A stretch of 36,386 nt of DNA, taken from positions 1 through 36,386 of the forward strand of contig JAITBE010000093.1 in NCBI GenBank assembly GCA_031283755.1, written 5' to 3'. The position numbers were made by a program, and so were the translations under genes. The stretch comes from Spirochaetaceae bacterium. GTDB taxonomy: Bacteria; Spirochaetota; Spirochaetia; Treponematales; Breznakiellaceae. Below the pieces are notes generated by a model. That model made no database searches. It had not been told where the DNA came from and worked only from the letters and a program-made list of their open reading frames with translations. How positions within the stretch are numbered: position 1 is the stretch's first letter; each line of letters starts with the position of its first letter. Below, piece after piece: positions 17,419 to 25,478 of this stretch.

Positions 17419-18438
17419 TCAAACACCGGTATTGCCCTCCGGTTTCGCCCAAAAATCATAAAAATTATACCATTGATACGGGTACTGTTTACAGTACTCC
17501 TCCAGGGATGCCGCGAAACTCCGGGCAAGCTCCCGAATCCTATCCCCCCGTTCTTTTCGGGAACAGTCGAAGGAGACGCTGCTTTTACGGACCATCATAT
17601 CGTATTCCGATTTCAGGGACAGGTCCTTTCTCCGCAGGGCAAACACAAAATAAACGGGAACCTTCAACAGAGCGGCGAGAAAAAACGGACCATAGGCAAA
17701 GGGCGCGTCTTCCCCCAAAAAGGGAAAAAGAAAATATTTGTTCCGGGTGTTAATTGAAGTCCGGTCCCCGGCGATCACCACAAGCTCCCCCTCGGCCAGC
17801 CGGTCCTGGAGCAAAACCGCCGTATCCGGGCCAAAGTCTTGCGCGTCAATGGTACGCAGTACCGATTGAGGATTCAGATCCCGTAACATCCGGTTGAAAT
17901 AGGCGGTTACGGAACCTTCAACCACCGAAGTTACGGGGATCTCCCGGGAGACACCGGTACGGTTAAAACCCGCCAGAGCCCGCAGGAGTTCGGCGTTCCC
18001 CAGATGGGAACAGATGAGGAACGCCCCCTCCCCTCTTTCAAGCCGGTTTTTCAGATCCCTGATATCATCCTCACGGAAATGGACCTGATCCAAAAAAAAT
18101 TTTCCCCCCCAGGATTCAACCTTTTCCACCAGGGTAATCGAAAAGGCGAGAATATGCCGCAGGGAGCTCCGGGGCGTTCTTTTATCCTTCGTTTTGACCG
18201 CCGCGGCTTTTTTAAGATACCGGCGGGACTCATCCCTGCCTTTTTTGGAGAAAACATAATAAAAAAAACCCACCGGAAAAGCGAGGAACCGTAAAACATG
18301 AACCGGCAGCAGCCTGAAAAGACAGAGGAGGAATCGTACCTGCCAATAACCCACGGCCTGTTCCTTATGTTCCGACCAATGCCGGGGCGGATCCGCGGAT
18401 GCTCCGGCGGATTTTACCGCAAATATCGAAGCCTTCAC
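17419..18438 (-). CDS. LpxL/HtrB-like lysophospholipid/lipid A acyltransferase
   Basis: ICSHLGNAELLRAL..., VVIAGDRTSIN, PVYFVFALRRKD; GTG start at 18438 overlapping the GT stop is favoured over the 18504 ORF start. Confidence 0.78.
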   Translation of the reverse strand: MKASIFAVKSAGASADPPRHWSEHKEQAVGYWQVRFLLCLFRLLPVHVLRFLAFPVGFFYYVFSKKGRDESRRYLKKAAAVKTKDKRTPRSSLRHILAFSITLVEKVESWGGKFFLDQVHFREDDIRDLKNRLERGEGAFLICSHLGNAELLRALAGFNRTGVSREIPVTSVVEGSVTAYFNRMLRDLNPQSVLRTIDAQDFGPDTAVLLQDRLAEGELVVIAGDRTSINTRNKYFLFPFLGEDAPFAYGPFFLAALLKVPVYFVFALRRKDLSLKSEYDMMVRKSSVSFDCSRKERGDRIRELARSFAASLEEYCKQYPYQWYNFYDFWAKPEGNTGV

Positions 18439-19187
18439 GGGCTCCTCCCGGGGACTTGGAACCGGCGGTAGATCGTTACCGGCAGACGGAGAAGCATGCC
18501 CCAAAAAAGCCTGAAAAAAACCAGGCTGATGCGGATATTATCCCGAACCAGACGAAAATGGGAAATCCCGTCCGGGGGGTACACCACCCGGACGGGATGG
18601 AAAAAAAGAGGAATCCCCAGCCAGACCAGGCGGACAAGGATTTCAATATCCACCCCCATCCGGGGATCAAGGCGGTACCGGTGGATAAGCCGCCAAAGGG
18701 GTTCCACCGGATACACCCGGAACCCGCACATGGCATCGGGAATGTTCCCGGAAAGGGCCGTTATCCGGGTCCAGACATTGGCAATATTCCGGCCTTTGAC
18801 ACGGCTTAAGGGGGCGGTTCCGTCAAATACGGGAAAACCGCAGATCGCCGCATCCGGATGTTTCGCGGATTCTTCCAGAAAAAAGGCCGCCTGCTCCGGA
18901 TCATGCTGTCCATCGGCGTCGATCTGCAAAAGATGGGTAAGTCCCAATTCCCGGGCCCGGTCTATACCCGCGCACAAGGCCGCCCCCTTGCCCCTGTTTT
19001 TATCCAGGGTTACCAGCATCACCCGGGGAAAGGTCCCGGCCGTATCCGCGATATAAGCCTTAGTTTCCCCGTCACTGCCGTCATCCACCAGGATCACCGG
19101 AAGGTCCCGTTGTTTCAGCAATTTTTCCACCAGGGGCCCCGTTGTTCTGCCATGGTTGTATACCGGGATAAGATAACCCTGTCTCAT
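18435..19187 (-). CDS. Glycosyltransferase family 2
   Basis: YLIPVYNHGRTTGPLVEKLL, VILVDDGSDGETKAYI, LTHLLQIDADGQHDPEQ. Confidence 0.92.
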   Translation of the reverse strand: MRQGYLIPVYNHGRTTGPLVEKLLKQRDLPVILVDDGSDGETKAYIADTAGTFPRVMLVTLDKNRGKGAALCAGIDRARELGLTHLLQIDADGQHDPEQAAFFLEESAKHPDAAICGFPVFDGTAPLSRVKGRNIANVWTRITALSGNIPDAMCGFRVYPVEPLWRLIHRYRLDPRMGVDIEILVRLVWLGIPLFFHPVRVVYPPDGISHFRLVRDNIRISLVFFRLFWGMLLRLPVTIYRRFQVPGRSP

Positions 19188-21253
19188 GGAACAGTTTCCT
19201 GGGAATTGGTCGTGGATAATAATAAAAGTCCTGTGGAATAAATTTTCTCACCGGGACCGGTAAAGGTAAAATTCAAGGTTTTTTTGAAGGGATCGTGACT
19301 CAACCTCAGGAAAACCCGGGAACCGGGACGGATCATGGCGGAAAATTTGAGCCGCTTTGCCCCGGCTAAGGTTATACCGGTGGCAAAATATTGGCGGGCA
19401 AACCGCAGGGCCAGTTCAAGCTGAGCCACTGCGGGGAGCAGCTTGAATTCCGGAAAGTGACCGTCAAAATAATCAACTTCCAAAGAAAACACAAACTCCA
19501 GCGTCACCGAGGTCCCGGTCCGCTCCAGTACCCGCAGGCAGGAGAGACCATGGAAGGACGGTAACTCCGCCGCCGGAACTGCCGGTTCCACGGTCTCTGC
19601 CGGTTCCGGCCGTGTGAACAGCGCCTGGATTTCGTCCCTTTTCTTTTTCCCCTGAGGATCCATGGGGAATGCCTCGATGTACCGCCAGCGTTTGGGAATC
19701 ACGACATTTTCAAAAAACCGTGAAAGATACTCCCGAAAATATTGATTCACGAGATATTTTTCGGTGTTACGGAATTTTTCAATCCCCGCCGGGTTTAAGA
19801 CCAGGACCGCCGCCAGATACTGCCGCTTATCCGCCAGGGCCACCACCGCGGCATCGGCCACGAGGCCGGATTGTACAAGGCGGTTTTCCACCTCCGGCAG
19901 GGAGATCCGTTTTTCCTCAATTTTGACGATTGAATCGGCCCGCCCATGGAGGAGAAAACAGCCGTTGGAAAGGATCTCCGCTAAATCCCCGGTGGTAAAA
20001 CCCGCGGGATCTTTGATATAGGGGGACCGGATCACGAGGCAGCCCGATTCATTAAGGGTTATACGGGCGTTATCAAAGGGGTTCCAGGCAAGGCCGTTCT
20101 TTGACTGCCGAAAGGCGATACCGCTGGTTTCGGTGCTGCCGTATACTTCCAGGGGCCAAAATCCCAGAACCTCGCTGGTTTTCCGCGCCGTATCCGGGTC
20201 CAGGACGCCGCCGGAGGTAAAGATCCAGGGAGAACGGAGCCGGAAACTCCTCTTCGCTTCCGGGCCCGCAGGCTCGATCTCCACGGCGCGTTTTAAAAAA
20301 GCGGGAACCGTAATGATCATATACGAATCGTCGGTTAATGTTTCCAGCTCCTCAGGGTACCTGATCCGGGAACGGCGGAAGGGTACGCCGGCGGTAAAGG
20401 GCAACAGAATAGAAAAAAGAAGCCCGTAAATATGGTGCTGGCTGACGGTGGAACAGACCTTGCGGCTCAAAAATTCCTCCCCCCATTTTGAGAGGATAAA
20501 GGCGTTGTCAATTTCGAATTCCGTCAGCCGTTGTTGAACGGCCTTGGGCCTCCCGGTGGTCCCCGAGGTATACATCATGATCACCGTCTCATCCCGGTTG
20601 ATGGCTGGGGGGGAAGCCGGCGGTATCAAAACGCCGGTGGAGGCTAACAGAGCGGGAAGGGAAAAGGAATCGGCCAGGTCCTGATCCGTCAAAACCGCTG
20701 TTCCGGGCAGGCGGATCTCGGCGATATACTCCGACGAAATATTTGCCGTTAGGAGGATCTGTTTTTTGCATTGAAGCAGGGCGGCAAACCCAACCAGAAA
20801 AAACCAGCAGTCCTCAGAATGGAGAATCCACTTTTCCGCCTCCTGAGTACCGATAAACTGCCGCAGCCGGGCGGTATCCTCCAGAAAATCTCCCCAGGTT
20901 TTATAGATTCCCCCGGTAAAGGTCCCGTCATAACACAGGATCCTATCAACGGAACGGGAAATGGGGCTCATCTGTGACAGGGGAAAAGCCCGGGGCATTT
21001 TTTTATCGACCCTCTTGCGAACCATCAATTCACCCCCAAATAATATACCGATAAATATATAGGAAATTCCGCCATTATACAAAGACCATAGGGCATCGGA
21101 GGCAAAAAAAACGGTCGCTGCCGCGATTCCTCCGTTTATAATAAAAAAAAGACACCAGACCAACGTTACTTTCCGGCAATAAGCTTCCACCCGCTTTTCC
21201 GCCAGGGACCCCCGGATGGTCTTATCCCACAAAACCGCAAACCGGAAGATCAT
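19184..21253 (-). CDS. Fusion protein: C-terminal half of COG4648-type membrane protein + AMP-dependent ligase + C-terminal hot-dog dehydratase (ApeG/ApeH/ApeI-like); frame stays open upstream to the A10 tract near 21450
   Basis: MYTSGTTGRPKAVQQR (A-domain), EVYGSTETSGI, HGRADSIVKIEEKRISLPEVE; C-term FDGHFPEFKLLPAVAQLELALRFAR (dehydratase); N-term VTLVWCLFFIINGGIAAATVFFASDALWSLYNGGISYIFIGILFGGE. Confidence 0.88.
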   Translation of the reverse strand: MIFRFAVLWDKTIRGSLAEKRVEAYCRKVTLVWCLFFIINGGIAAATVFFASDALWSLYNGGISYIFIGILFGGELMVRKRVDKKMPRAFPLSQMSPISRSVDRILCYDGTFTGGIYKTWGDFLEDTARLRQFIGTQEAEKWILHSEDCWFFLVGFAALLQCKKQILLTANISSEYIAEIRLPGTAVLTDQDLADSFSLPALLASTGVLIPPASPPAINRDETVIMMYTSGTTGRPKAVQQRLTEFEIDNAFILSKWGEEFLSRKVCSTVSQHHIYGLLFSILLPFTAGVPFRRSRIRYPEELETLTDDSYMIITVPAFLKRAVEIEPAGPEAKRSFRLRSPWIFTSGGVLDPDTARKTSEVLGFWPLEVYGSTETSGIAFRQSKNGLAWNPFDNARITLNESGCLVIRSPYIKDPAGFTTGDLAEILSNGCFLLHGRADSIVKIEEKRISLPEVENRLVQSGLVADAAVVALADKRQYLAAVLVLNPAGIEKFRNTEKYLVNQYFREYLSRFFENVVIPKRWRYIEAFPMDPQGKKKRDEIQALFTRPEPAETVEPAVPAAELPSFHGLSCLRVLERTGTSVTLEFVFSLEVDYFDGHFPEFKLLPAVAQLELALRFARQYFATGITLAGAKRLKFSAMIRPGSRVFLRLSHDPFKKTLNFTFTGPGEKIYSTGLLLLSTTNSQETVP

Positions 21254-21345
21254 GGACGGAGGTAACCTGAGGGTAAGGGAAAAGGCAATTAAGAGGGTTC
21301 CGTTAATGAATACCGGGTAAAGTTTTAAAAAAAGAGCGGAATTGG

Positions 21346-21603
21346 TTACAAAACAAAGGATACCAAGGCAGAGGAGCAGGAAGGAACAGCCCAGGGGCTG
21401 TAAGAATTCAGGCTGTAAGAGCCGCCCCGGGGAACCACTCTTTTTTTTTTCACCGAAACAACCAAAAAATAACCCAGAGCGATGAAACCCACAAAAAGCG
21501 CGATGATCCGCGGGGGGAGTTTAAAAAAAACCAAACCGCAAAAAATCACCAGGGGATACAGTACCGCCTGGATATACAAAAATATTCTGGAGACCTTAAA
21601 CAT
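21346..21603 (-). CDS. N-terminal part of COG4648-type membrane protein, out of frame (-1) with the downstream fusion ORF
   Basis: MFKVSRIFLYIQAVLYPLVIFCGLVFFKLPPRIIALFVGFIALGYFLVVSVKKK then A10; the -1 frame continues RLLQPEFLQPLGCSFLLLCLGILCFVTNSALFLKLYPVFINGTLLIAFSLTLRLPPSMIFRFA into the 19184-21253 ORF with no stop. Confidence 0.75.
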   Translation of the reverse strand: MFKVSRIFLYIQAVLYPLVIFCGLVFFKLPPRIIALFVGFIALGYFLVVSVKKKRVVPRGGSYSLNSYSPWAVPSCSSALVSFVL

Positions 21604-21605
21604 GA

Positions 21606-21854
21606 TTATGGAGCCTTGACCAGGGGGAAGAGAATATCCACCACATCCTGCAGGGTTTTAACGTTTTTAAACTGGGCCGGATCGATCTTATCGGTGGTAT
21701 ATTCTTTCATTTTGACAATAAGATCCACCGCGTCAATGGAATCAAGATCAAGATCCGTTGTCAAAGACGCCCCGGGGATGATTATGGCGGGTTCAAGATA
21801 AAATTCTTGAACCAGAATATCCTTTATGATAACAAAAAGTTCGTCCTTACTCAT
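21606..21854 (-). CDS. Acyl carrier protein (APE cluster, second ACP)
   Basis: LTTDLDLDSIDAVDLIVKMKEY phosphopantetheine site DSID. Confidence 0.9.
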   Translation of the reverse strand: MSKDELFVIIKDILVQEFYLEPAIIIPGASLTTDLDLDSIDAVDLIVKMKEYTTDKIDPAQFKNVKTLQDVVDILFPLVKAP

Positions 21855-22123
21855 AAAACCGGGCTCCTGGTGGTTTCCGCGCTTATAAAGGCGGCTAACG
21901 CATCCACCGATGCAAAATGTTTTTTGTTATCCGCGTTTTCCGCGGAAAATTTTACCCCAAACCGCTTTTTCAGGGCCACCCCCAGTTCCAGGGCGTCAAT
22001 GGAATCCAAACCCAACCCTTCACCAAAAATCGGCGCCGAATCATTGATGTTTTCAGGCTTTATATCCTCAAGCTCCAGGGCGCTGATTATCAATTCTTTT
22101 ATCTGTAACTTAAGATCACTCAT
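21851..22123 (-). CDS. Acyl carrier protein (APE cluster, first ACP)
   Basis: PIFGEGLGLDSIDALELGVALKKRFGV; stop overlaps next ACP start. Confidence 0.92.
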   Translation of the reverse strand: MSDLKLQIKELIISALELEDIKPENINDSAPIFGEGLGLDSIDALELGVALKKRFGVKFSAENADNKKHFASVDALAAFISAETTRSPVL

Positions 22124-22286
22124 TGGTACTCCTCCGCAAAATTATTTTGACCAGCCTCTTTTTCCGCTCATACCATGGCTGCCTGGGGATATCCAGAAAG
22201 CTGGGTATCTTCCGGACATCCGCGGCCCTGCGGTCCGGGACATTTGCCCCTGTTTTGTCGAAACAACAGCAAATACCCATTGAAAA

Positions 22287-22372
22287 AGCTGTCCAAACAA
22301 GTTTTCCCGCCTTTTCGGGCAAGATCTTTCAAAATCACGATCCTGCCGGGCTATCGGACTTTAAGACAGCCT
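22287..22372 (+). repeat. Dispersed quasi-palindromic element, copy E (long form, diverged insert), in the divergent APE control region
   Basis: agctgtccaaacaagttttCCCGccttttCGGGcaagatctttcaaaatcacgatcctgccgggctatcggactttaagacagcc; shares tttcaaaatcacg(a/g)tcctgccgg core with B, D and F. Confidence 0.7.
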
Positions 22373-22373
22373 C

Positions 22374-22402
22374 AATATATATAAAATAAGAAACAATGTC
22401 AA
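22374..22402 (-). promoter_or_regulatory. Sigma70-type promoter for the minus-strand APE operon
   Basis: Reverse strand TTGACA - 17 bp - TATATT, reading toward the ACP genes. Confidence 0.6.
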
Positions 22403-22520
22403 ATCTGAGACGCAGCAAAGGCATTTATTTTGCCAGGCGAGGCAGTTTTAAAATTCAACATGGAAAATTGCCTTAAACTAAAGGCCTTTACCAGGACTTG
22501 GCAGAATTCTTTACCTTGAA

Positions 22521-22549
22521 TTGACAAAAAAAATGGACAAATCTATAGT
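22521..22549 (+). promoter_or_regulatory. Sigma70-type promoter for the methyltransferase/KS/acyltransferase operon
   Basis: TTGACA (22521-22526) - 17 bp - TATAGT (22544-22549), 24 bp before the GTG start. Confidence 0.65.
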
Positions 22550-22572
22550 ATTAATAAGTATAAGGCGGCTCC

Positions 22573-23682
22573 GTGGACATAGAAAACTACAAAACAGATA
22601 CCATTCGGGCGGTGGACGCGAAATTTGAGGCTCAAAAGATATGTTTTGCCCCCTTAATTTTTCAGGCTGTCCGCGCCCTGCGGGAATTGGGAATTTTACG
22701 GAAAATATCCGACGCCGGGGATACCGGCTTGACCCGGGAGGAAGCGGCGGAGGCCAGCGGCCTGCCCGTATACGGTACAGGGGTTTTGGTTGAAATGGCC
22801 CTGGCCCTGGGCGTACTTAAACTCCGCGCCGATACCGCCGGAGGGCCGCCGGGGGAGGAGAAGTTTATCCTGGGGAAGATCGGTTGGTTCCTTCTGGAAG
22901 ATGATATGACCATCGTCAATTTTAATTTTGTAAATGATGTATGTTACCAGGGGGCATTTAAGCTTAAGGAATCGGTGCAGGAGGGTAAACCCCGGGGACT
23001 TTCAGTATTCGGTGAACAGTGGGGCACGATTTATGATGCCCTTGCTTCCCTCCCCCCCCGGACCCGGGAAAGCTGGTTCAACTTTGATCATTTTTATTCG
23101 GATATCGCCTTTCCCGAAGCCCTCCCGCTGGTATTTGAAACCAAACCCCGCCGCCTCTTTGACATCGGAGGAAATACCGCCAAATGGGCCATTGCCTGCT
23201 GCGCTTATGATCAGGCGGTGGAAGTTACTATCATCGACCTGCCGGGCCAAATTGCGGCGGCCCAAAAAAACGCCGCCGCCGCCGGTTTTGCGGCTCGGAT
23301 CTCCTGTTGCCCCGGTAATATTCTGGATACCGGAACCATCTTTCCCCCGGGGGCCGATGTGATCTGGATGAGCCAGTTTTTGGATTGTTTCTCCCCGGAG
23401 AAAATAGGCCTCATCATGGGGAAGATTCGGGCTGCCGTGTCGCCGGATACGGATATTTACGTACTGGAACCCCTCCGGGACAAGCAGCGTTTCGAGGCAT
23501 CCTCCTATTCCCTTCGGGCGATATCCCTCTATTTTACCTGCATGGCGAATGGTTCAAGTAAAATGTACTCTTTTACTGAGCTCAATCCGGCGGTGGAAGG
23601 AGCGGGATTCAAGCTGCAATCCGCCCGGCATGATCTGGGTTCCAATAACTATTCCCTGCTCCGTTACCGGAAGATCCCATGA
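22573..23682 (+). CDS. SAM-dependent methyltransferase, O-methyltransferase-like (APE cluster)
   Basis: GTG start; RRLFDIGGNTAKWAIACC (SAM motif I), VTIIDLPGQIAAAQKN, WMSQFLDCFSPEKI. Confidence 0.85.
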   Translation: MDIENYKTDTIRAVDAKFEAQKICFAPLIFQAVRALRELGILRKISDAGDTGLTREEAAEASGLPVYGTGVLVEMALALGVLKLRADTAGGPPGEEKFILGKIGWFLLEDDMTIVNFNFVNDVCYQGAFKLKESVQEGKPRGLSVFGEQWGTIYDALASLPPRTRESWFNFDHFYSDIAFPEALPLVFETKPRRLFDIGGNTAKWAIACCAYDQAVEVTIIDLPGQIAAAQKNAAAAGFAARISCCPGNILDTGTIFPPGADVIWMSQFLDCFSPEKIGLIMGKIRAAVSPDTDIYVLEPLRDKQRFEASSYSLRAISLYFTCMANGSSKMYSFTELNPAVEGAGFKLQSARHDLGSNNYSLLRYRKIP

Positions 23683-24374
23683 CCCCGGTATCTCCCCTCT
23701 ATGTCTCCCGGTTCACTGCCTGGGCCCCCGGTTTAGACCGCTTGGAGCTTTGGCAGGCGTGGGCGGCGGACAACCGGGAGATCCCCGGCTCAGAGGAGAG
23801 CCCCGGTGCGGGGCGGAACCCTGCCCTGGAGTTCATCGATCCCCTTTTACGCCGCCGGATAAGCCGGATAAGCCGGATGACCATTCAGGTACTCCACGAT
23901 CTCCTGCCCGTGGGGGAAGACATCAGGATCCTGTTTTTTTCATTCCGGGGCGAAATTACCCAGCAGCTACGGATCAACCAAGGGCTGATAGAGGAATATA
24001 CGGTACGGCCCGCGGTTTTTTCCCTGTCGGTGTTCACTACCCCGGTGGCCCTGGCCACCATCGCCCTGAATCTGCGGGCCGGATACTCCGCAATATACCC
24101 CGGTGAGGGACGGTTTAACACGGGCCTCCGGGCTGCGGCGGCCCCGGTGGCAGCCGGTGATGTGGAACGTATGGTCCTGGTTTATGCCGATGAACCGGCG
24201 CCGGAGGAATACGGAGCCCTTTGCCCTCGGGAGAACGGTTCCCTTGCCCTGGGGGCCATTCTTTCCTCCCAAAACTCGGAGGGCGCCCTTCCCCTGGAAG
24301 TAGCGGATGGGACATCCCCGGGAAATTTTCTACGATCCCTGCTGAGGCGGGGGGTACCCTATGGCTCCCCCTGA
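23679..24374 (+). CDS. Beta-ketoacyl synthase-like chain length factor (ApeC-like, Ketoacyl-synt_2)
   Basis: Short KS-like protein: RRRISRISRMTIQVLHDLLP, SFRGEITQQLRI, RPAVFSLSVFTTPVALATIALNLRAGYSAI; no Cys nucleophile. Confidence 0.8.
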   Translation: MTPVSPLYVSRFTAWAPGLDRLELWQAWAADNREIPGSEESPGAGRNPALEFIDPLLRRRISRISRMTIQVLHDLLPVGEDIRILFFSFRGEITQQLRINQGLIEEYTVRPAVFSLSVFTTPVALATIALNLRAGYSAIYPGEGRFNTGLRAAAAPVAAGDVERMVLVYADEPAPEEYGALCPRENGSLALGAILSSQNSEGALPLEVADGTSPGNFLRSLLRRGVPYGSP

Positions 24375-25164
24375 TATGCCCCCGGTTTCCAACTGGTTTC
24401 TCTACATCTACCGGGTGGCGATGAAATGGTTTTCCTTTTTTATATTCGGTTTGGGTACGCTCCTCCTCATGATGGTGATCTTTCCGGTGCTGCGGCTCTG
24501 TGTACACCCCCGGGAAAAATTCCGCGCCCATGCCCGGTATTTTGTTTTCCTGTCCTTTCGTTTTTTTACGAAGGCCATGGAATTGTTGGGAGTCGTAAAA
24601 CTGGAAGTGGAGGATCGGGAGTTTTTTAGGCGGCTTAATTCAAAAATCATTGTCGCCAACCACCCCTCCCTTCTGGATGTAGTGATGCTTATCTCCCTTA
24701 TTCCCAACGCGGATTGTATTGTCCGGGGAGCCCTGTCCCATACCATTGTTCGGGGGATTATCCGGCAGCTTTATATCCCCAACTCTCTTGACTTTGAAGA
24801 CCTGATGGCGGCCTGTATCAATTCGCTTAACCAGGGAAACAACATTATTTTTTTTCCCGAGGGTACCCGGACCCCCCGGACCGGAGAAATTATCCTAAAA
24901 AAAGGAGCATCCCGTTTGGCCCTGCGTTCGGGGCGGGGTATTATCCCGGTTTATATCGGGGGAAACGACAAATATGGCTTGGGAAAGCGGGATCCCTGGA
25001 CGGCCTTTAATCACCGGGAAAAATACCTGTACCACATCCGGAGGGGTACGGAACTCTTCCCGGAAACCTATGGAACCATGCCGGCCCCCCGGGCGGTACG
25101 GCAATTGACCGAGGATATACGGAATTTTTTTTTGTATCCATCCCAAAATCCGGGAAAGGTATGA
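24361..25164 (+). CDS. PlsC-type 1-acylglycerol-3-phosphate acyltransferase-like (ApeD-like)
   Basis: IIVANHPSLLDVVML (NHxxxxD), FFPEGTRTPRTGEI; 14-bp overlap with upstream ORF. Confidence 0.88.
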   Translation: MAPPDMPPVSNWFLYIYRVAMKWFSFFIFGLGTLLLMMVIFPVLRLCVHPREKFRAHARYFVFLSFRFFTKAMELLGVVKLEVEDREFFRRLNSKIIVANHPSLLDVVMLISLIPNADCIVRGALSHTIVRGIIRQLYIPNSLDFEDLMAACINSLNQGNNIIFFPEGTRTPRTGEIILKKGASRLALRSGRGIIPVYIGGNDKYGLGKRDPWTAFNHREKYLYHIRRGTELFPETYGTMPAPRAVRQLTEDIRNFFLYPSQNPGKV

Positions 25165-25442
25165 AAACACCCCCTAAGATCCGCATCCGCCCCTTTCCGC
25201 GAAAAAAGGCGGCGGTTTTCCTCGCCGGTATTCTTTGCCTTGGAAACCGGACTTGAAAAAAACCAGGGTAACTTCAATCGTCCCGGAATTCCGATATGGT
25301 TGAAGAATTGATCGTTTTATAAAGGAAAAGGGATATATGATGCAGACTTCACTACCCTCATCATATTAGTTGATGGAGGATACGGAACCAGGGCGGAAAT
25401 CCGGCGGATCCGGAAAAACCGGTCAAAATAGTAAAAAAGGGC

Positions 25443-25471
25443 TTGACGGATCAAAGACTTTTCTGTATTGT
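25443..25471 (+). promoter_or_regulatory. Putative promoter upstream of copy F and tRNA-Lys
   Basis: TTGACG - 17 bp - TATTGT. Confidence 0.45.
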
Positions 25472-25478
25472 AATACAA

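Noticed and set aside
16938-17757. 271-aa and 169-aa plus-strand ORFs across the thioesterase/acyltransferase genes
   Set aside because: Antisense to two genes with clear family motifs; no domain seen.
22116-22322. 68-aa minus-strand ORF between repeat E and the first ACP
   Set aside because: TTG start inside the repeat, no RBS or family motif; more likely untranslated leader, although an acyltransferase-tail remnant cannot be excluded.
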